A stretch of 64,000 bases of DNA from Tomocerus qinae (lineage: Eukaryota > Arthropoda > Collembola > Entomobryomorpha > Tomoceridae). Under the pieces are notes generated by a model. The model saw nothing but the letters and a program-made list of their open reading frames with translations, had not been told where the DNA came from and ran no database searches. Position numbers and translations under genes: made by a program. Location: contig CM034548.1 in assembly GCA_020055645.1 (NCBI GenBank), positions 49,902,296-49,966,295 of the forward strand, in the 5' to 3' direction. How positions within the stretch are numbered: the stretch's first letter is position 1; each line of letters starts with the position of its first letter. Below, one piece after another: positions 1 through 15,000 of the stretch.

Positions 1-36
1 AAGAGAAGGCAGGAGGGCAGCTGTCACACTCAAACT
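1..36 (-). CDS. BLTP1: BLTP1 exon 42, start only (residues 3068-3079)
   Basis: After an acceptor AG at 38-37 the frame reads SLSVTAALLPSL, matching the family IAIGAALLPSL. The exon runs off the left edge of the window. Confidence 0.85.
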
Positions 37-3000
37 CTGCCAATTAATCCGCAATACGATTATTAGATAATAGCCTGCCATCACAGCGATCAAGGATTAA
101 ATAAATAAATTGCAAAATTTAGTTCATTTTATTATTATTGTTAAAAATGGAAAAATTTAGTTTATATTGATTTTTAATTCTAATTGCATTTCAAATTGCT
201 TCGAAATGCACAAGTCTCTGGTAATCAATTGCTTCTAGAATTATAAAAAAATTTGTAAAATTGCGAAAAATTATCTTCACTTTAGAATGATGGCAATTTA
301 CCCTGAATATAAAACCCATATTTATGAAAAATTGGATTCTGGAAAGTAAATCTTCTGAATATGGAATCAAATTGTTTTATCGAATTCCTAAGGTTTAAAG
401 GGACAATTATGCACTTACCTCAACAAGAACAGTGAATTGCATGACGAGGGGTTGAAAGAAAGCCGAGTCTGACACTTTTCTCTGTTTCTCGGGAACAACC
501 TCTGGGAGAAAATGCTGTTGCAAATGAGGGACGTGTGCAGCAAAGTCGACCTCGTCGAAAGTCGTTCCCCGAGATATTCTACTAGACGTTCGGTTGACTC
601 GAAATTCCTGCAGAATTAGAATTTTTTTATTAATAATTTTTAATACGGTGGTGAGATGAGGTAATTAGACTCACCTGCAGAGTGTTGGACAGCTGTTTGG
701 TACTTCTGGTCATCATTCCATGGAGAACTACAGGGTGCTGAGGAATATCAACGTTTACTGGTCCAATTGTCAGCAGTCCGGAATTCCTGTCTTTAGACCG
801 TTTGCTCACACTTGAATAAAGAGCGCCGGATTTAGAAATAGAAATTTTAACAACCGTCCTGAAATTGAAAATTTAGTTGGGACTGAATTAAATAATATTA
901 AAGAATAATAAAAACATTAAGCTGGAGATGAATTAAAAACAGCTGATTACTGTTGATTTGGAGCAACTCCCTCTAAGAGAACAATCATTGAATGTCCCAC
1001 ATGTCCGGTTAGTGATAGATCCATTGCCAACGGTCTCATTTTCTTCTTGTAGGAACATGAAGCTTGCAGATTCATGATTTCAGCCTCCAACTTGAGACCG
1101 CTGAGAGATGCCAAAAGCCTTGTTCGCTGGATTCGAGCCACTCCAAAAATGGAGAGGCGTGGAGTTTCCAAAGGAGAGTCTTTGTGTTTCTCAAGAGAGC
1201 TGGTTGCATAATTTGGGACTGACAGCGTCTCCTGCGGCAGTCCCTTCTCCACCTCATCCAGCTGATCTTTCCCCTCCGTCTTCCCAGACGGAGTCTTGGT
1301 GAGGCGAGTGTGGTATCCGTCTGAAGAGTCGTTTATTGTCGCCGGTCTACAATAATACAATTCTTTAAATAAAAAGTGGCTCATGGCGATAACAACCTTC
1401 ACTCTTACGAACCTGCTATTTAAAATCGTTTTAGTCTCCGGTCTTGTGGCGTATAAATCCAGAAGATAATAAATTGTTTTCCAGCAATTTGGATGAGCAC
1501 TTGCTGCGGTGTCATCCCCTCCAGATGCATTTGCCGTTGAAGAAACTCCTGGAAACTCAGGTCCTCTCAATGAAGTAGGAGTTTGAGACGCACTTGAATG
1601 GCGAAGGGTTCCGTCCAGCGTGATTTTGTGACCTATACGTTATGACAGGCAAAGATGATTAATAACATCATCAATAATTACATCTAGTACTTCTACAATC
1701 TTTTGCTTATAATTGCTAAAATCAATTATTTACAATTTTATGGAATTATTCACGGACAAAAATAAAACCAGACAAAGCCATTTCTGGATTAAAATATTCC
1801 AGACTTCAACAATTTTTAGAACTGGGGTTTGATTAAAATGATTAAATTATTTATTATCAGAATTGCGTGTTGAACAACTTCAATAAACAAGAACAGATCG
1901 AATTTCAAATAAGCATTTCTGGTTCAAACGGTTAATATCAGTTTATAAAAAAAGTAGGCATAATACTAGGCATAATCGCGCAAAGCGCGTAAAATTTTGG
2001 CTTATTTTGTCCGAAATTTTTTGGTATTTTGAGAAAAAATTTCCCTTTCTTGGATTTCGGGAGGGGCATTTGCCCCCAATGCCCCCCTCAATTCGGCCTT
2101 GCCACAGATGAATCATTAAGTTGGACTATCTGCATTCAAAAATAGTCTAACCTCGAACAACCCTGCTGGTGGTTTTGAATCTTTGAGCAAAGCTCTGTGT
2201 GCGGGAGGCTGAACCTTTGGTGGATGAATTGGTGGTCATTGTGGTGTTATTGGCTTGAGTGGTAGAATGGGGTATCTGAGGCGAGGAAGAGGGCTTCCTC
2301 GTTCTGTTCTCCGACGGCTGGGCAGTGGACGGGCAGTGGTCGGGGATGTCGGAGCCCGAAGAACTGCTCTTGTGAATGACATTCGAGTCCACGTTCATCG
2401 TCGGCCGCTGCTCTCGTAACTCCATCTGAGTCTCCCTCACGTTTTGGTACATGGTCGTGATCTGGTGCAACAGCCGAAGGAGAGGCATGTTCACCTGTTC
2501 AAAATTGTAAACAGTCAACATCCATTAATTATCCATCAATAATAATAATAAATATTAACATCCCACACAAACAGACTTTTAGACCAAGAAAACAAACCTG
2601 CTGGGAAATGTAGTCAATATTTAGGCTAAAAATAATGGCACTTTTGGCTTGTTTCTTCCAGTAGTTCCTAGACAAGTAGATCATACTCTTTTTATTGATG
2701 ATGTCCCTAGACAGATCTGTAGACTTTTGGAAATCCCCCTCCAAACCAATCTTCTCGCATAAAAATGCTGGAGTCTCGGGTGGTATATTCAGAACAAATG
2801 AACCTGCAACGAACAACATTAGACAAACAATTCAAAACTTTAAACTTGGGCCTTTCAAAAAAGGTCAGACTTCAAGAGGACAAGGTTGAAATTGACATTT
2901 TAATGTCACAACGTATCCAATATTGCCTTCGTCCTGAGTGCTTTCCGACAACAAAAAGCATTGATTTTATTCCATCCATTGTTATTTATTATTTATTTTG

Positions 3001-6000
3001 TAGTCGTAGTCGTACCAACATCAACCTTCTATATGATTGGAAGGTTATCCAGCATTGAATTAGGATTGAAAGGGGTTAAAATATAATAATACCCTTAGAA
3101 TATTAATTATTATATTACGTCGTACTTGAATTTTTGGTTCCCTTGAGACTCCCTCTGCCGACGCCTTTCCCTTCGCTCTCAACAATGTCGATTTTGAGAA
3201 GGTCAATTGAGGCCTTAATGGACATGTGAGATCCGAGATGTTCAAAGGAGTAGCCCATTATTTGCTGAGGCATCAATCCCATGCTGGTGAGCAATGGCTG
3301 GAAGATCACATGAGCATCCAGCAGCATCAGAGACGGATGCTGAGGAAATTTGGAATGGGCACCCAACAACAAACTCTCTTCGTGGCTCTGTTCAGACATC
3401 ATCGTGCTCAGACGGGCGCCCTGTACAGAAAATAATAAAACTCCTGACTCCTGCAGTAAGACCATAAAGACAATAGAGGGAGGGAAGAAGAGTACCTGGA
3501 CAGGAGCGTCGTGAGCTGCCTCGTTGCTGGCATTCCAATCGTTGACCTGTTTGACGATGTGGGAGTGGTTCGGCCGTTTAGCTCCCGGAGTGCTTCTTCC
3601 AGACTCGGCGTTGTTCTCAGTGGAGGAGGAGGAGCTGGACCAATTCCCCGTTTGGATACTACCTGCAGATCCTTCCTTCTTACTGCAAATCATAATTACA
3701 TTGTGTGGAAATCTATCTTTAACCCAATCACTAAAAATTTTGTTTTTAGTCAACATCGTTGTGTCGCATTTATTTTCCATAAACATAGACACACGCTTAT
3801 AATGCACAAACACAATTAACTACATATTGTAATAGATGTGTGTTTGACTAGTAATAGGCCCGTTCTCCGAGCGGGAAATGGGTAACCCCTTAATGGGGAC
3901 GGTAGATCATAAGTATGCATTAAAAGAAAGAAAATTAACAGATTAAAATGTTTAAAAAATTGCTTGCTACATTGCTACAACATCCGAAAGACGGGTAACA
4001 AAATACGGTACTTATCGAAACAACACAATAATATTGTACCAAATTCAACATCATTTAACCAAACAGCATTATTAAAGCGATTTAAAATTATACATTATGC
4101 CCACATAATATTAATAGTATATGGACATATTATACAATTATTACCCTGTCATTTTACATCACCCCGTCATTTTACATTGCCTCATCATTGTAAATAGACG
4201 TCGTTTTATATTCCACTGTCATTATCAATAACCACGTCATTTTTAAACCCCGTCATTTTCAATAGCCCCATCATTTTCAATAACCCCATCATTTTCAATA
4301 ACCTAGTCAGTTTCAATAACCTAGTCAGTTTCAATAACCTAGTCAGTTTCAATAACCTAGTCAGTTTCAATAACCTAGTCAGTTTCAATAACCTAGTCAG
4401 TTTTAATAACCTAGTCAGTTTCAATAACCTAGTCAGTTTCAATAACCTAGTCAGTTTCAATAACCTAGTCAGTTTCAATAACCTAGTCAGTTTCAATAAC
4501 CTAGTCAGTTTCAATAACCTAGTCAGTTTCAATAACCTAGTCAGTTTCAATAACCTAGTCAGTTTCAATAACCTAGTCAGTTTCAATAACCTAGTCAGTT
4601 TCAATAACCTAGTCAGTTTCAATAACCTAGTCAGTTTCAATAACCTAGTCAGTTTCAATAACCTAGTCAGTTTCAATAACCTAGTCAGTTTCAATAACCT
4701 AGTCAGTTTCAATAACCTAGTCAGTTTCAATAACCTAGTCAGTTTCAATAACCTAGTCAGTTTCAATAACCTAGTCAGTTTCAATAACCTAGTCAGTTTC
4801 AATAACCTAGTCAGTTTCAATAACCTAGTCAGTTTCAATAACCTAGTCAGTTTCAATAACCTAGTCAGTTTCAATAACCTAGTCAGTTTCAATAACCTAG
4901 TCAGTTTCAATAACCTAGTCAGTTTCAATAACCTAGTCAGTTTCAATAACCTAGTCAGTTTCAATAACCTAGTCAGTTTCAATAACCTAGTCAGTTTCAA
5001 TAACCTAGTCAGTTTCAATAACCTAGTCAGTTTCAATAACCTAGTCAGTTTCAATAACCTAGTCAGTTTCAATAACCTAGTCAGTTTCAATAACCTAGTC
5101 AGTTTCAATAACCTAGTCAGTTTCAATAACCTAGTCAGTTTCAATAACCTAGTCAGTTTCAATAACCTAGTCAGTTTCAATAACCTAGTCAGTTTCAATA
5201 ACCTAGTCAGTTTCAATAACCTAGTCAGTTTCAATAACCTAGTCAGTTTCAATAACCTAGTCAGTTTCAATAACCTAGTCAGTTTCAATAAACTAGTCTA
5301 GTCATTTTAAATAACCCCATCATTTTAATAACCCTGTCATTTTAAATAACCCTGACATTTTCAATAACCCTGTCATTTACAATAACCCCGACATTTGAGA
5401 TAACCCTGTCATTTTAAATAAACCTGTCATTTTAAACAACCCTGTCATTTTAAACAACCTTGTCATTTTAAACAAACCTGTCATTTTAAATAACCCTTTC
5501 ACGTTAAATAACCCTTTCATTTTAGATAACCCTTTCATTTTAAATAACCCTTTCATTTTAAATAACCATGTCATTTTAAATAACCCTTTCATTTTAAATA
5601 ACCCTGGCGTTTTAAATAATCCTGTCATTTTAAATAACCCCGTTATTTTCAAAAACCCCGTTATTTTCAATAACCCTGTCATTTTAAATAACCCTGTCAT
5701 TTTAAATAGCCCATTCATTTTAAATAACCCTGTCATTTTAAATAACCCTGTCATTTTAAATAATCCTTTCATTTTAAAAAACCCTGTCATTTTAAATAAC
5801 AATTTCATTTTAAATAACCCTGTCATTTTAAATAACCCTTTCATTTTAAATAACCCTTTCATTTTAAATAACCCTGTCTTTTTAAATAACCCTGTCATTT
5901 TAAATAATCCTGTCATTTTAAATAATCCTGTCATTTTAAATAATCCTGTCATTTTAAATAATCCTGTCATTTTAAATAATCCTGTCATTTTAAATAATCC

Positions 6001-9000
6001 TGTCATTTTAAATAATCCTGTCATTTTAAATAATCCTGTCATTTTAAATAATCCTGTCATTTTAAATAATCTATTCATTTTAAATAATCCTGTCATTTTA
6101 AATAACCCTGTCATTTTAAATAATCCTGTCATTTTAAATAACCCTGTCATTTTAAATAACCCTGTCATTTTAAATAACCCTGTCATTTTAAATAAACCTG
6201 TCATAAGTCATTTTTAATAACCCTTTCATTTTAAATAACCCTGTCATTTTAAATAATCCTGTCATTTTAAATAATCCTGTCATTTTAAATAATCCTGTCA
6301 TTTTAAATAATCCTGTCATTTTAAATAATCCTGTCATTTTAAATAATCCTGTCATTTTAAATAATCCTGTCATTTTAAATAATCCTGTCATTTTAAATAA
6401 TCCTGTCATTTTAAATAATCCTGTCATTTTAAATAATCTATTCATTTTAAATAATCCTGTCATTTTAAATAACCCTGTCATTTTAAATAACCCTGTCATT
6501 TTAAATAACCCTGTCATTTTAAATAACCCTGTCATTTTAAATAACCCTGTCATTTTAAATAAACCTGTCATATGTCATTTTAAATAACCCTGTCATTTTA
6601 AATAACCCTGTCATTTTAAATAATCCTGTCATTTTAAATAATCCTGTCATTTTAAATAATCCTGTCATTTTAAATAATCCTGTCATTTTAAATAATCCTG
6701 TCATTTTAAATAATCCTGTCATTTTAAATAATCCTGTCATTTTAAATAATCCTGTCATTTTAAATAATCCTGTCATTTTAAATAATCCTGTCATTTTAAA
6801 TAATCCTGTCATTTTAAATAATCCTGTCATTTTAAATAACCCTGTCATTTTAAATAACCCTGTCATTTTAAATAACCCTGTCATTTTAAATAACCCTGTC
6901 ATTTTAAATAAACCTGTCATATGTCATTTTTAATAACCCTTTCATTTTAAATAACCCTGTCATTTTAAATAACCCTGTCATTTTAAATAATCCTGTCATT
7001 TTAAATAATCCTGTCATTTTAAATAATCCTGTCATTTTAAATAATCCTGTCATTTTAAATAATCCTGTCATTTTAAATAATCCTGTCATTTTAAATAATC
7101 CTGTCATTTTAAATAATCCTGTCATTTTAAATAATCCTGTCATTTTAAATAATCCTGTCATTTTAAATAACCCTGTCATTTTAAATAATCCTGTCATTTT
7201 AAATAACCCTGTCATTTTAAATAACCCTGTCATTTTAAATAACCCTGTCATTTTAAATAACCCTGTCATTTTAAATAACCCTGTCATTTTAAATAACCCT
7301 GTCATTTTAAATAACCCTGTCATTTTAAATAAACCTGTCATATGTCATTTTTAATAACCCTTTCATTTTAAATAACCCTGTCATTTTAAATAACCCTGTC
7401 ATTTTAAATAATCCTGTCATTTTAAATAATCCTGTCATTTTAAATAATCCTGTCATTTTAAATAATCCTGTCATTTTAAATAATCCTGTCATTTTAAATA
7501 ATCCTGTCATTTTAAATAATCCTGTCATTTTAAATAATCCTGTCATTTTAAATAATCTATTCATTTTAAATAATCCTGTCATTTTAAATAATCCTGTCAT
7601 TTTAAATAACCCTGTCATTTTAAATAATCCTGTCATTTTAAATAACCCTGTCATTTTAAATAACCCTGTCATTTTAAATAACACTGTCATTTTAAATAAC
7701 CCTGTCATTTTAAATAACCCTGTCATTTTAAATAACCCTGTCATTTTAAATAACGCTGTCATTTTAAATAAACCTGTCATATGTCATTTTTAATAATTTA
7801 AATAACCCTGTCATTTTAAATAACCCTGTCATTTTAAATAACCCTGTCATTTTAAATAACCCTGTCATTTTAAATAACGCTGTCATTTTCAATAACCCCG
7901 ACATTTGAGATAACCCTGTCATTTTAAATAAACCTGTCATTTTAAATAAACCTGTCATTTTAAATAAACCTGTCATTTTAAACAACCCTGTCATTTTAAA
8001 CAACCTTGTCATTTTAAACAAACCTGTCATTTTAAATAACCCTGTCATTTTAAATAACCCTGTCATTTTAAATAACCCTGTCATTTTAAATAACCCTTTC
8101 ATTTTAAATAACCCTTTCATTTTAAATAATCCTGCCATTTTAAATAACCCTTTCATTTTAAATAATCCTGTCATTTTAAATAATCCTGTCATTTTAAATA
8201 ATCCTGTCATTTTAAATAATCCTGTCATTTTAAATAATCTATTCATTTTAAATAATCCTGTCATTTTAAATAACCCTGTCATTTTAAATAACCCTGTCAT
8301 TTTAAATAACCCTGTCATTTTAAATAACCCTGTCATTTTAAATAACCCTGTCATTTTAAATAACCCTGTCATTTTAAATAACCCTGTCATTTTAAATAAC
8401 CCTGTCATTTTAAATAACCCTGTCATTTTAAATAACCCTGTCATTTTAAATAACCCTGTCATTTTAAATAATCCTGTCATTTTAAATAATCCTGTCATTT
8501 TAAATAACCCTGTCATTTTAAATAACCCTGTCATTTTAAATAACCCTGTCATTTTAAATAACCCTGTCATTTTAAATAACCCTGTCATTTTAAATAACCC
8601 TGTCATTTTAAATAAACCTGTCATATGTCATTTTTAATAACCCTTTCATTTTAAATAACCCTGTCATTTTAAATAACCCTGTCATTTTAAATAATCCTGT
8701 CATTTTAAATAACCCTGTCATTTTAAATAACCCTGTCATTTTAAATAATCCTGTCATTTTAAATAATCCTGTCATTTTAAATAATCCTGTCATTTTAAAT
8801 AATCCTGTCATTTTAAATAATCCTGTCATTTTAAATAATCCTGTCATTTTAAATAATCCTGTCATTTTAAATAATCCTGTCATTTTAAATAATCCTGTCA
8901 TTTTAAATAATCCTGTCATTTTAAATAATCCTGTCATTTTAAATAATCCTGTCATTTTAAATAATCCTGTCATTTTAAATAATCCTGTCATTTTAAATAA

Positions 9001-12000
9001 TCCTGTCATTTTAAATAATCCTGTCATTTTAAATAATCCTGTCATTTTAAATAATCCTGTCATTTTAAATAATCCTGTCATTTTAAATAATCCTGTCATT
9101 TTAAATAATCCTGTCATTTTAAATAATCCTGTCATTTTAAATAATCCTGTCATTTTAAATAATCTATTCATTTTAAATAATCCTGTCATTTTAAATAATC
9201 CTGTCATTTTAAATAACCCTGTCATTTTAAATAACCCTGTCATTTTAAATAACACTGTCATTTTAAATAACCCTGTCATTTTAAATAACCCTGTCATTTT
9301 AAATAATCCTGTCATTTTAAATAATCCTGTCATTTTAAATAACCCTGTCATTTTAAATAACCCTGTCATTTTAAATAACACTGTCATTTTAAATAACCCT
9401 GTCATTTTAAATAACCCTGTCATTTTAAATAACGCTGTCATTTTAAATAAACCTGTCATATGTCATTTTTAATAATTTAAATAACCCTGTCATTTTAAAT
9501 AACCCTGTCATTTTAAATAACCCTGTCATTTTAAATAACCCTGTCATTTTAAATAACCCTGTCATTTTAAATAACCCTGTCATTTTAAATAACCCTGTCA
9601 TTTTCAATAACCCCGACATTTGAGATAACCCTGTCATTTTAAATAAACCTGTCATTTTAAATAAACCTGTCATTTTAAATAAACCTGTCATTTTAAACAA
9701 CCCTGTCATTTTAAACAACCTTGTCATTTTAAACAAACCTGTCATTTTAAATAACCCTGTCATTTTAAATAACCCTGTCATTTTAAATAACCCTGTCATT
9801 TTAAATAACCCTTTCATTTTAAATAACCCTTTCATTTTAAATAATCCTGCCATTTTAAATAACCCTTTCATTTTAAATAATCCTGTCATTTTAAATAATC
9901 CTGTCATTTTAAATAATCCTGTCATTTTAAATAATCCTGTCATTTTAAATAATCCTGTCATTTTAAATAACCCTGTCATTTTAAATAACCCTGTCATTTT
10001 AAATAACCCTGTCATTTTAAATAACCCTGTCATTTTAAATAACCCTGTCATTTTAAATAACCCTGTCATTTTAAATAACCCTGTCATTTTAAATAACCCT
10101 GTCATTTTAAATAAACCTGTCATATGTCATTTTTAATAACCCTTTCATTTTAAATAACCCTGTCATTTTAAATAACCCTGTCATTTTAAATAATCCTGTC
10201 ATTTTAAATAATCCTGTCATTTTAAATAATCCTGTCATTTTAAATAATCCTGTCATTTTAAATAATCCTGTCATTTTAAATAATCCTGTCATTTTAAATA
10301 ATCCTGTCATTTTAAATAATCTATTCATTTTAAATAATCCTGTCATTTTAAATAACCCTGTCATTTTAAATAACCCTGTCATTTTAAATAACACTGTCAT
10401 TTTAAATAACCCTGTCATTTTAAATAACCCTGTCATTTTAAATAACGCTGTCATTTTAAATAAACCTGTCATATGTCATTTTTAATAATTTATATAACCC
10501 TGTCATTTTAAATAACCCAGTCATATTAAATAACCCTGTCATTTTAAATAACCCTGTCATTTTCAATAACCCCGACATTTGAGATAACCCTGTCATTTTA
10601 AATAAACCTGTCATTTTAAATAAACCTGTCATTTTAAATAAACCTGTCATTTTAAATAAACCTGTCATTTTAAACAACCCTGTCATTTTAAACAACCCTT
10701 TCATTTTAAATAACCCTGTCATTTTAAATAACCCTGTCATTTTAAATAATCCTGTCATTTTAAATAATCCTGTCATTTTAAATAATCCTGTCATTTTAAA
10801 TAATCCTGTCATTTTAAATAATCCTGCCATTTTAAATAACCCTTTCATTTTAAATAACCCTGTCATTTTAAATAACCCTGTCATTTTAAATAACCCTTTC
10901 ATTTTAAATAACCCTTTCATTTTAAATAACCATTTCATTTTAAATAATCCTGTCATTTTAAATAACCCTGTCATTTTAAATAACCCTTTCATTTTAAATA
11001 ACCCTTTCATTTTAAATAACCCTTTCATTTTAAATAACCATGTCATTTTAAATAACCATGTCATTTTAAATAATCCTGTCATTTTAAATAATATTTTCAT
11101 TTTAAATAATCCTGTCATTTTAAATAATCCTGTCATTTTAAATAATCCTGTTATTTTAAATAATCCTGTCATTTTAAATAATCCTGTCATTTTAAATAAT
11201 CCTGTCATTTTAAATAATCCTGGCATTTTAAATAATCCTGTCATATTAAATAATCCTTTCATTTTAAATAATCCTGTCATTTTAAATAACCCTGTCATTT
11301 TAAATAACCCTGTCATTTTAAATAACCCTGTCATTTTAAATAACGCTGTCATTTTAAATAACGCTGTCATTTTAAATAACGCTGTCATTTTAAATAAACC
11401 TGTCATATGTCATTTTAAATAACCCTTTCATTTTAAATAACCCTGTCATTTTAAATAACCCTGTCATTTTAAATAACCCTGTTATTTTAAATAACCCTGT
11501 CATTTTAAATAATCCTGTCATTTTAAATAACGCTGTCATTTTAAATAAACCTGTCATATGTCATTTTAAATAACCCTGTCATATGTCATTTTAAATAACC
11601 CTGTCATTTTAAATAACCCTGTCATTTTAAATAACCCTGTCATTTTAAATAACCCTGTCATTTTAAATAACCCTGTCATTTTAAATAACCCTGTCATTTT
11701 AAATAACCCTGTCATTTTAAATAACCCTGTCATTTTAAATAACCCTGTCATTTTAAATAACCCTGTCATTTTAAATAACCCTGTCATTTTAAATAACCCT
11801 GTCATTTTAAATAACCCTGTCATTTTAAATAAACCTGTCATATGTCATTTTAAATAACCCTGTCATTTTAAATAACCCTGTCATTATAAATAACCCTGTT
11901 ATTTTAAATAAACCTGTCATATGTCATTTTAAATAACGCTGTCATTTTAAATAATCCTGTCATTTTAAATAATCCTGTCATTTTAAATAATCCTGTCATT

Positions 12001-15000
12001 TTAAATAACTCTGTCATTTTAAACAATCCTGTCATTTTAAATAATTCATATTATAGTCATTTTAAATAATTAATATATATATATCATTATAAGGTTCCGT
12101 GTTAAATTATTAATTGAGGAAGATCCACATAAATTAAATACGTAATATAAGTTACCTTTTCACTTTGATTGGATTTGCGTCCGTAAATATAGCATTGGAG
12201 ATTTCTTCAGTAAATGGATACACGTCACTGGCACGGGTAGAGCTTAGCATTGATTGAGACGGCAACGTTTTTGGCTGCATCACAAAACAGAATATATTTA
12301 TTTAGTGGGTTGCGTGTGTTTATGCAAAAGGAATTATATCTTAAAAAAATTACGTTGTTTACAGCAGCCGAGAGTTCACTGATAGACGAGCCATTACTAC
12401 CCCGGGATCCTGCAACACACACACCCAAAATAATAAGCATTGTTATTTTTAATTATTGTGTCGCTGACAACTTTGAATGTTTTTGATGCATGGATTACTA
12501 ATTTGCTAGCCAAGCTAATGATTAATCATTTAAATTAATCGAGGGGGGATCGAGTAGAGAAAGAGAAAGGATAACGTGTTTTAGCAGAAAACTGTATACA
12601 CTGAGCTTCTTATAGACATAAGCAGAAATGTCATATTCAGGAATTAAGATGACCAACCATGGATTAGATGGGGGATTTATATAAATTTTGGGTGTAGTAA
12701 AGTAAAGTCTTACGTTTGTTGAAGCGGATGGAGAGCAAGGAGACAGTACCACCTTCCGTGTCTAGCAGCGTCGCTCTTTCGTCTGTCGTTTCCTCTGCCG
12801 ACATTTCGCCTTCCGACCCAGGGCTCTCCTGCAATCAGAACCAATCAGTCCTATCCACCCTTCACCCAAAAAAACCAGACTTACCTCTTCGCTCTGCGGC
12901 AGAGTGAAGGTGACGGTGAAATTTTTGGATTTCTTAGACTTGAGATTGTGTTCCAGCAGCAACGGAGTGTACAGGACGTTTTTCCATTGTCGACTCAGCA
13001 CAATCACTCCCTGTTAAAAAGACATGACATTAATTCCTACCAACTCGCGACAGGAGGACAAGCAGTAGACAATAAGGAACTCACTTGACGAAGGGTCGAT
13101 AGCTGCGGGAGACGCGACTCGGCCACATTCATTTCGATGCTTTCGATGGACGTGAGGGCGATATAGCGTTGGAGAACAATGCACAGCTGACATGACGGGT
13201 CTTCTTGCAGGGTCTTAGCCAGAGGTGTCAACTTACTATATTTGCTCTACACACATGTCCACAAATGTTGTTAAAGACATAATCGCTTGACATTCCCAAG
13301 TTTTTCAGTTTTGGTAAACCAAAGCATTGTTCGAAAAAGCATGGTTGTTCAGTGACTAGATTTAGTCCAATTAATTCATATGCATGTGTTGCAACGAATG
13401 CAAGTGAGGAGTTCAACGAGATATTAGGTTTGCATTTAATTAGGCACCAGCCTAAAAATCTCTGAACCATATTCAAATCATATTGCAATACTTCTTTAAA
13501 TATATGGGAGGGGGTCCGAAGTGAGATGTTTTTTCACGTTTTTCACGGCAACCAATAGTCGTAAAGAGATTTGGTTTTAACTATTGGATAGTTCTATCAT
13601 ATCTACAGAAACAAAGTTAATTTTGGGATCATTTGACACGACTTAAAATTTTAAATTTTTCATAATACTGAAAGTTGATTTTAAAAATTCTTAAAATTAA
13701 CTCTATGGATATAATAGCATTCTTCAATAAAATGTAATGGCTGGTACTCAAATACTAAATGCAAAGTTTGAATAGTGAACCGGTTTTTTTCCGAAAATCT
13801 TCATGAAATTGCACACATGTACTTTAAAGTTGATTTTCAGGAAAATTAATAGTAGGTATGTTTAAGAACTTAATGTCTAAATATCACCTATTAGTAAACT
13901 GATTTTCCGGCAATATGAATAAAGGTAGATTCATAAACATAAAATCCCCAAGGATCAAACAAACCATTGGTAAATGTTAAATAAAAAGCTAAAAAATTGC
14001 CAATGCATGTTGTTAATCTAGGGAGAACATGGAATTCCTATGGCACACACCTTAATTTTGTATGAGATTCTGAAAAGAAGTTTATCTACTTTGTATGGAA
14101 TTTATGAATAAGTATGGCAAAACTGAATAGGTATGGTATAGTTTTTGTTGTTTGCAATACAGTTAAATGTTATTAATTCGAAATGTCAATGTCAATATTA
14201 TATATTAGTTATATTATGTAATTAGATTAATTGAGTAATGGTAATCAAATCGAGTAATAAGCGAGTATTTTAATCGGTATTATTGTCGTTTTAGAGCTCC
14301 TTGAGGTTTATTATTCACAAACATAATATTCTGTACTGCAAGTTTTATATTTAAATGTTTGCTTAACCTTCCAAGATGGGCCCGTGTATTCGTTATCACC
14401 GAAAGTGTCACCGACCCCCTCCGATTACGACCAAAATCGCTGAGCATATGTCTAAAATAGAGTAATTAACGAAATGGACCTTCAAAATTTTTTTAAAAAT
14501 AAGAGGGGGCGTGGGGGGTAAGGGGAAGCTTTTCCATTGGGAAGAAAGATTGTGACCAAACGGTAAGTCATAAAATTCTTTAGTTTTTTTCTAAAATAGC
14601 ATAGATAGGTGCTTCATCCTGGCAAGGTATAAATTTTATTCAATTCGAATATTTTGGCGCGAAAAAAACCGGTGAACCTGAAATTAGCAATAATTCAAAC
14701 ATTGTGGGTTGAAAATGGCACATATCGACTAAATATTGAATATAAAAGATGCTAGATCATCTTAAATCTCCTTTCTAAGCAAGAACAAGGTTACATGTCC
14801 AAAATTTATTAACCCCTGTCCGGGGAAGCGGGGGCGATATAAGTTTGGATATTTAATTTCTCAAAACTTATTACGCCTAGAGACTTTAAACCACCGCCAA
14901 ACAACTCAGCATTATGTAATGCATCATGGCAAGGTGGTGTATTGTGTGTCACCCACCCCCTGAGGGGGGTGTAGGTGAGGCTTAAGTTTGGAAACCCAAT

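Noticed and set aside
5377..11841. Long minus-strand frames of repeated FKMTGL or LKLTRL
   Set aside because: They follow from an 18-bp tandem repeat without a stop in one frame, inside a BLTP1 intron, and break at each array junction.
12225..12440. Frame MLIILGVCVAGSRGSN... as a gene
   Set aside because: It spans BLTP1 exon 33 and its introns; only 12354-12409 fits splice borders and phase.
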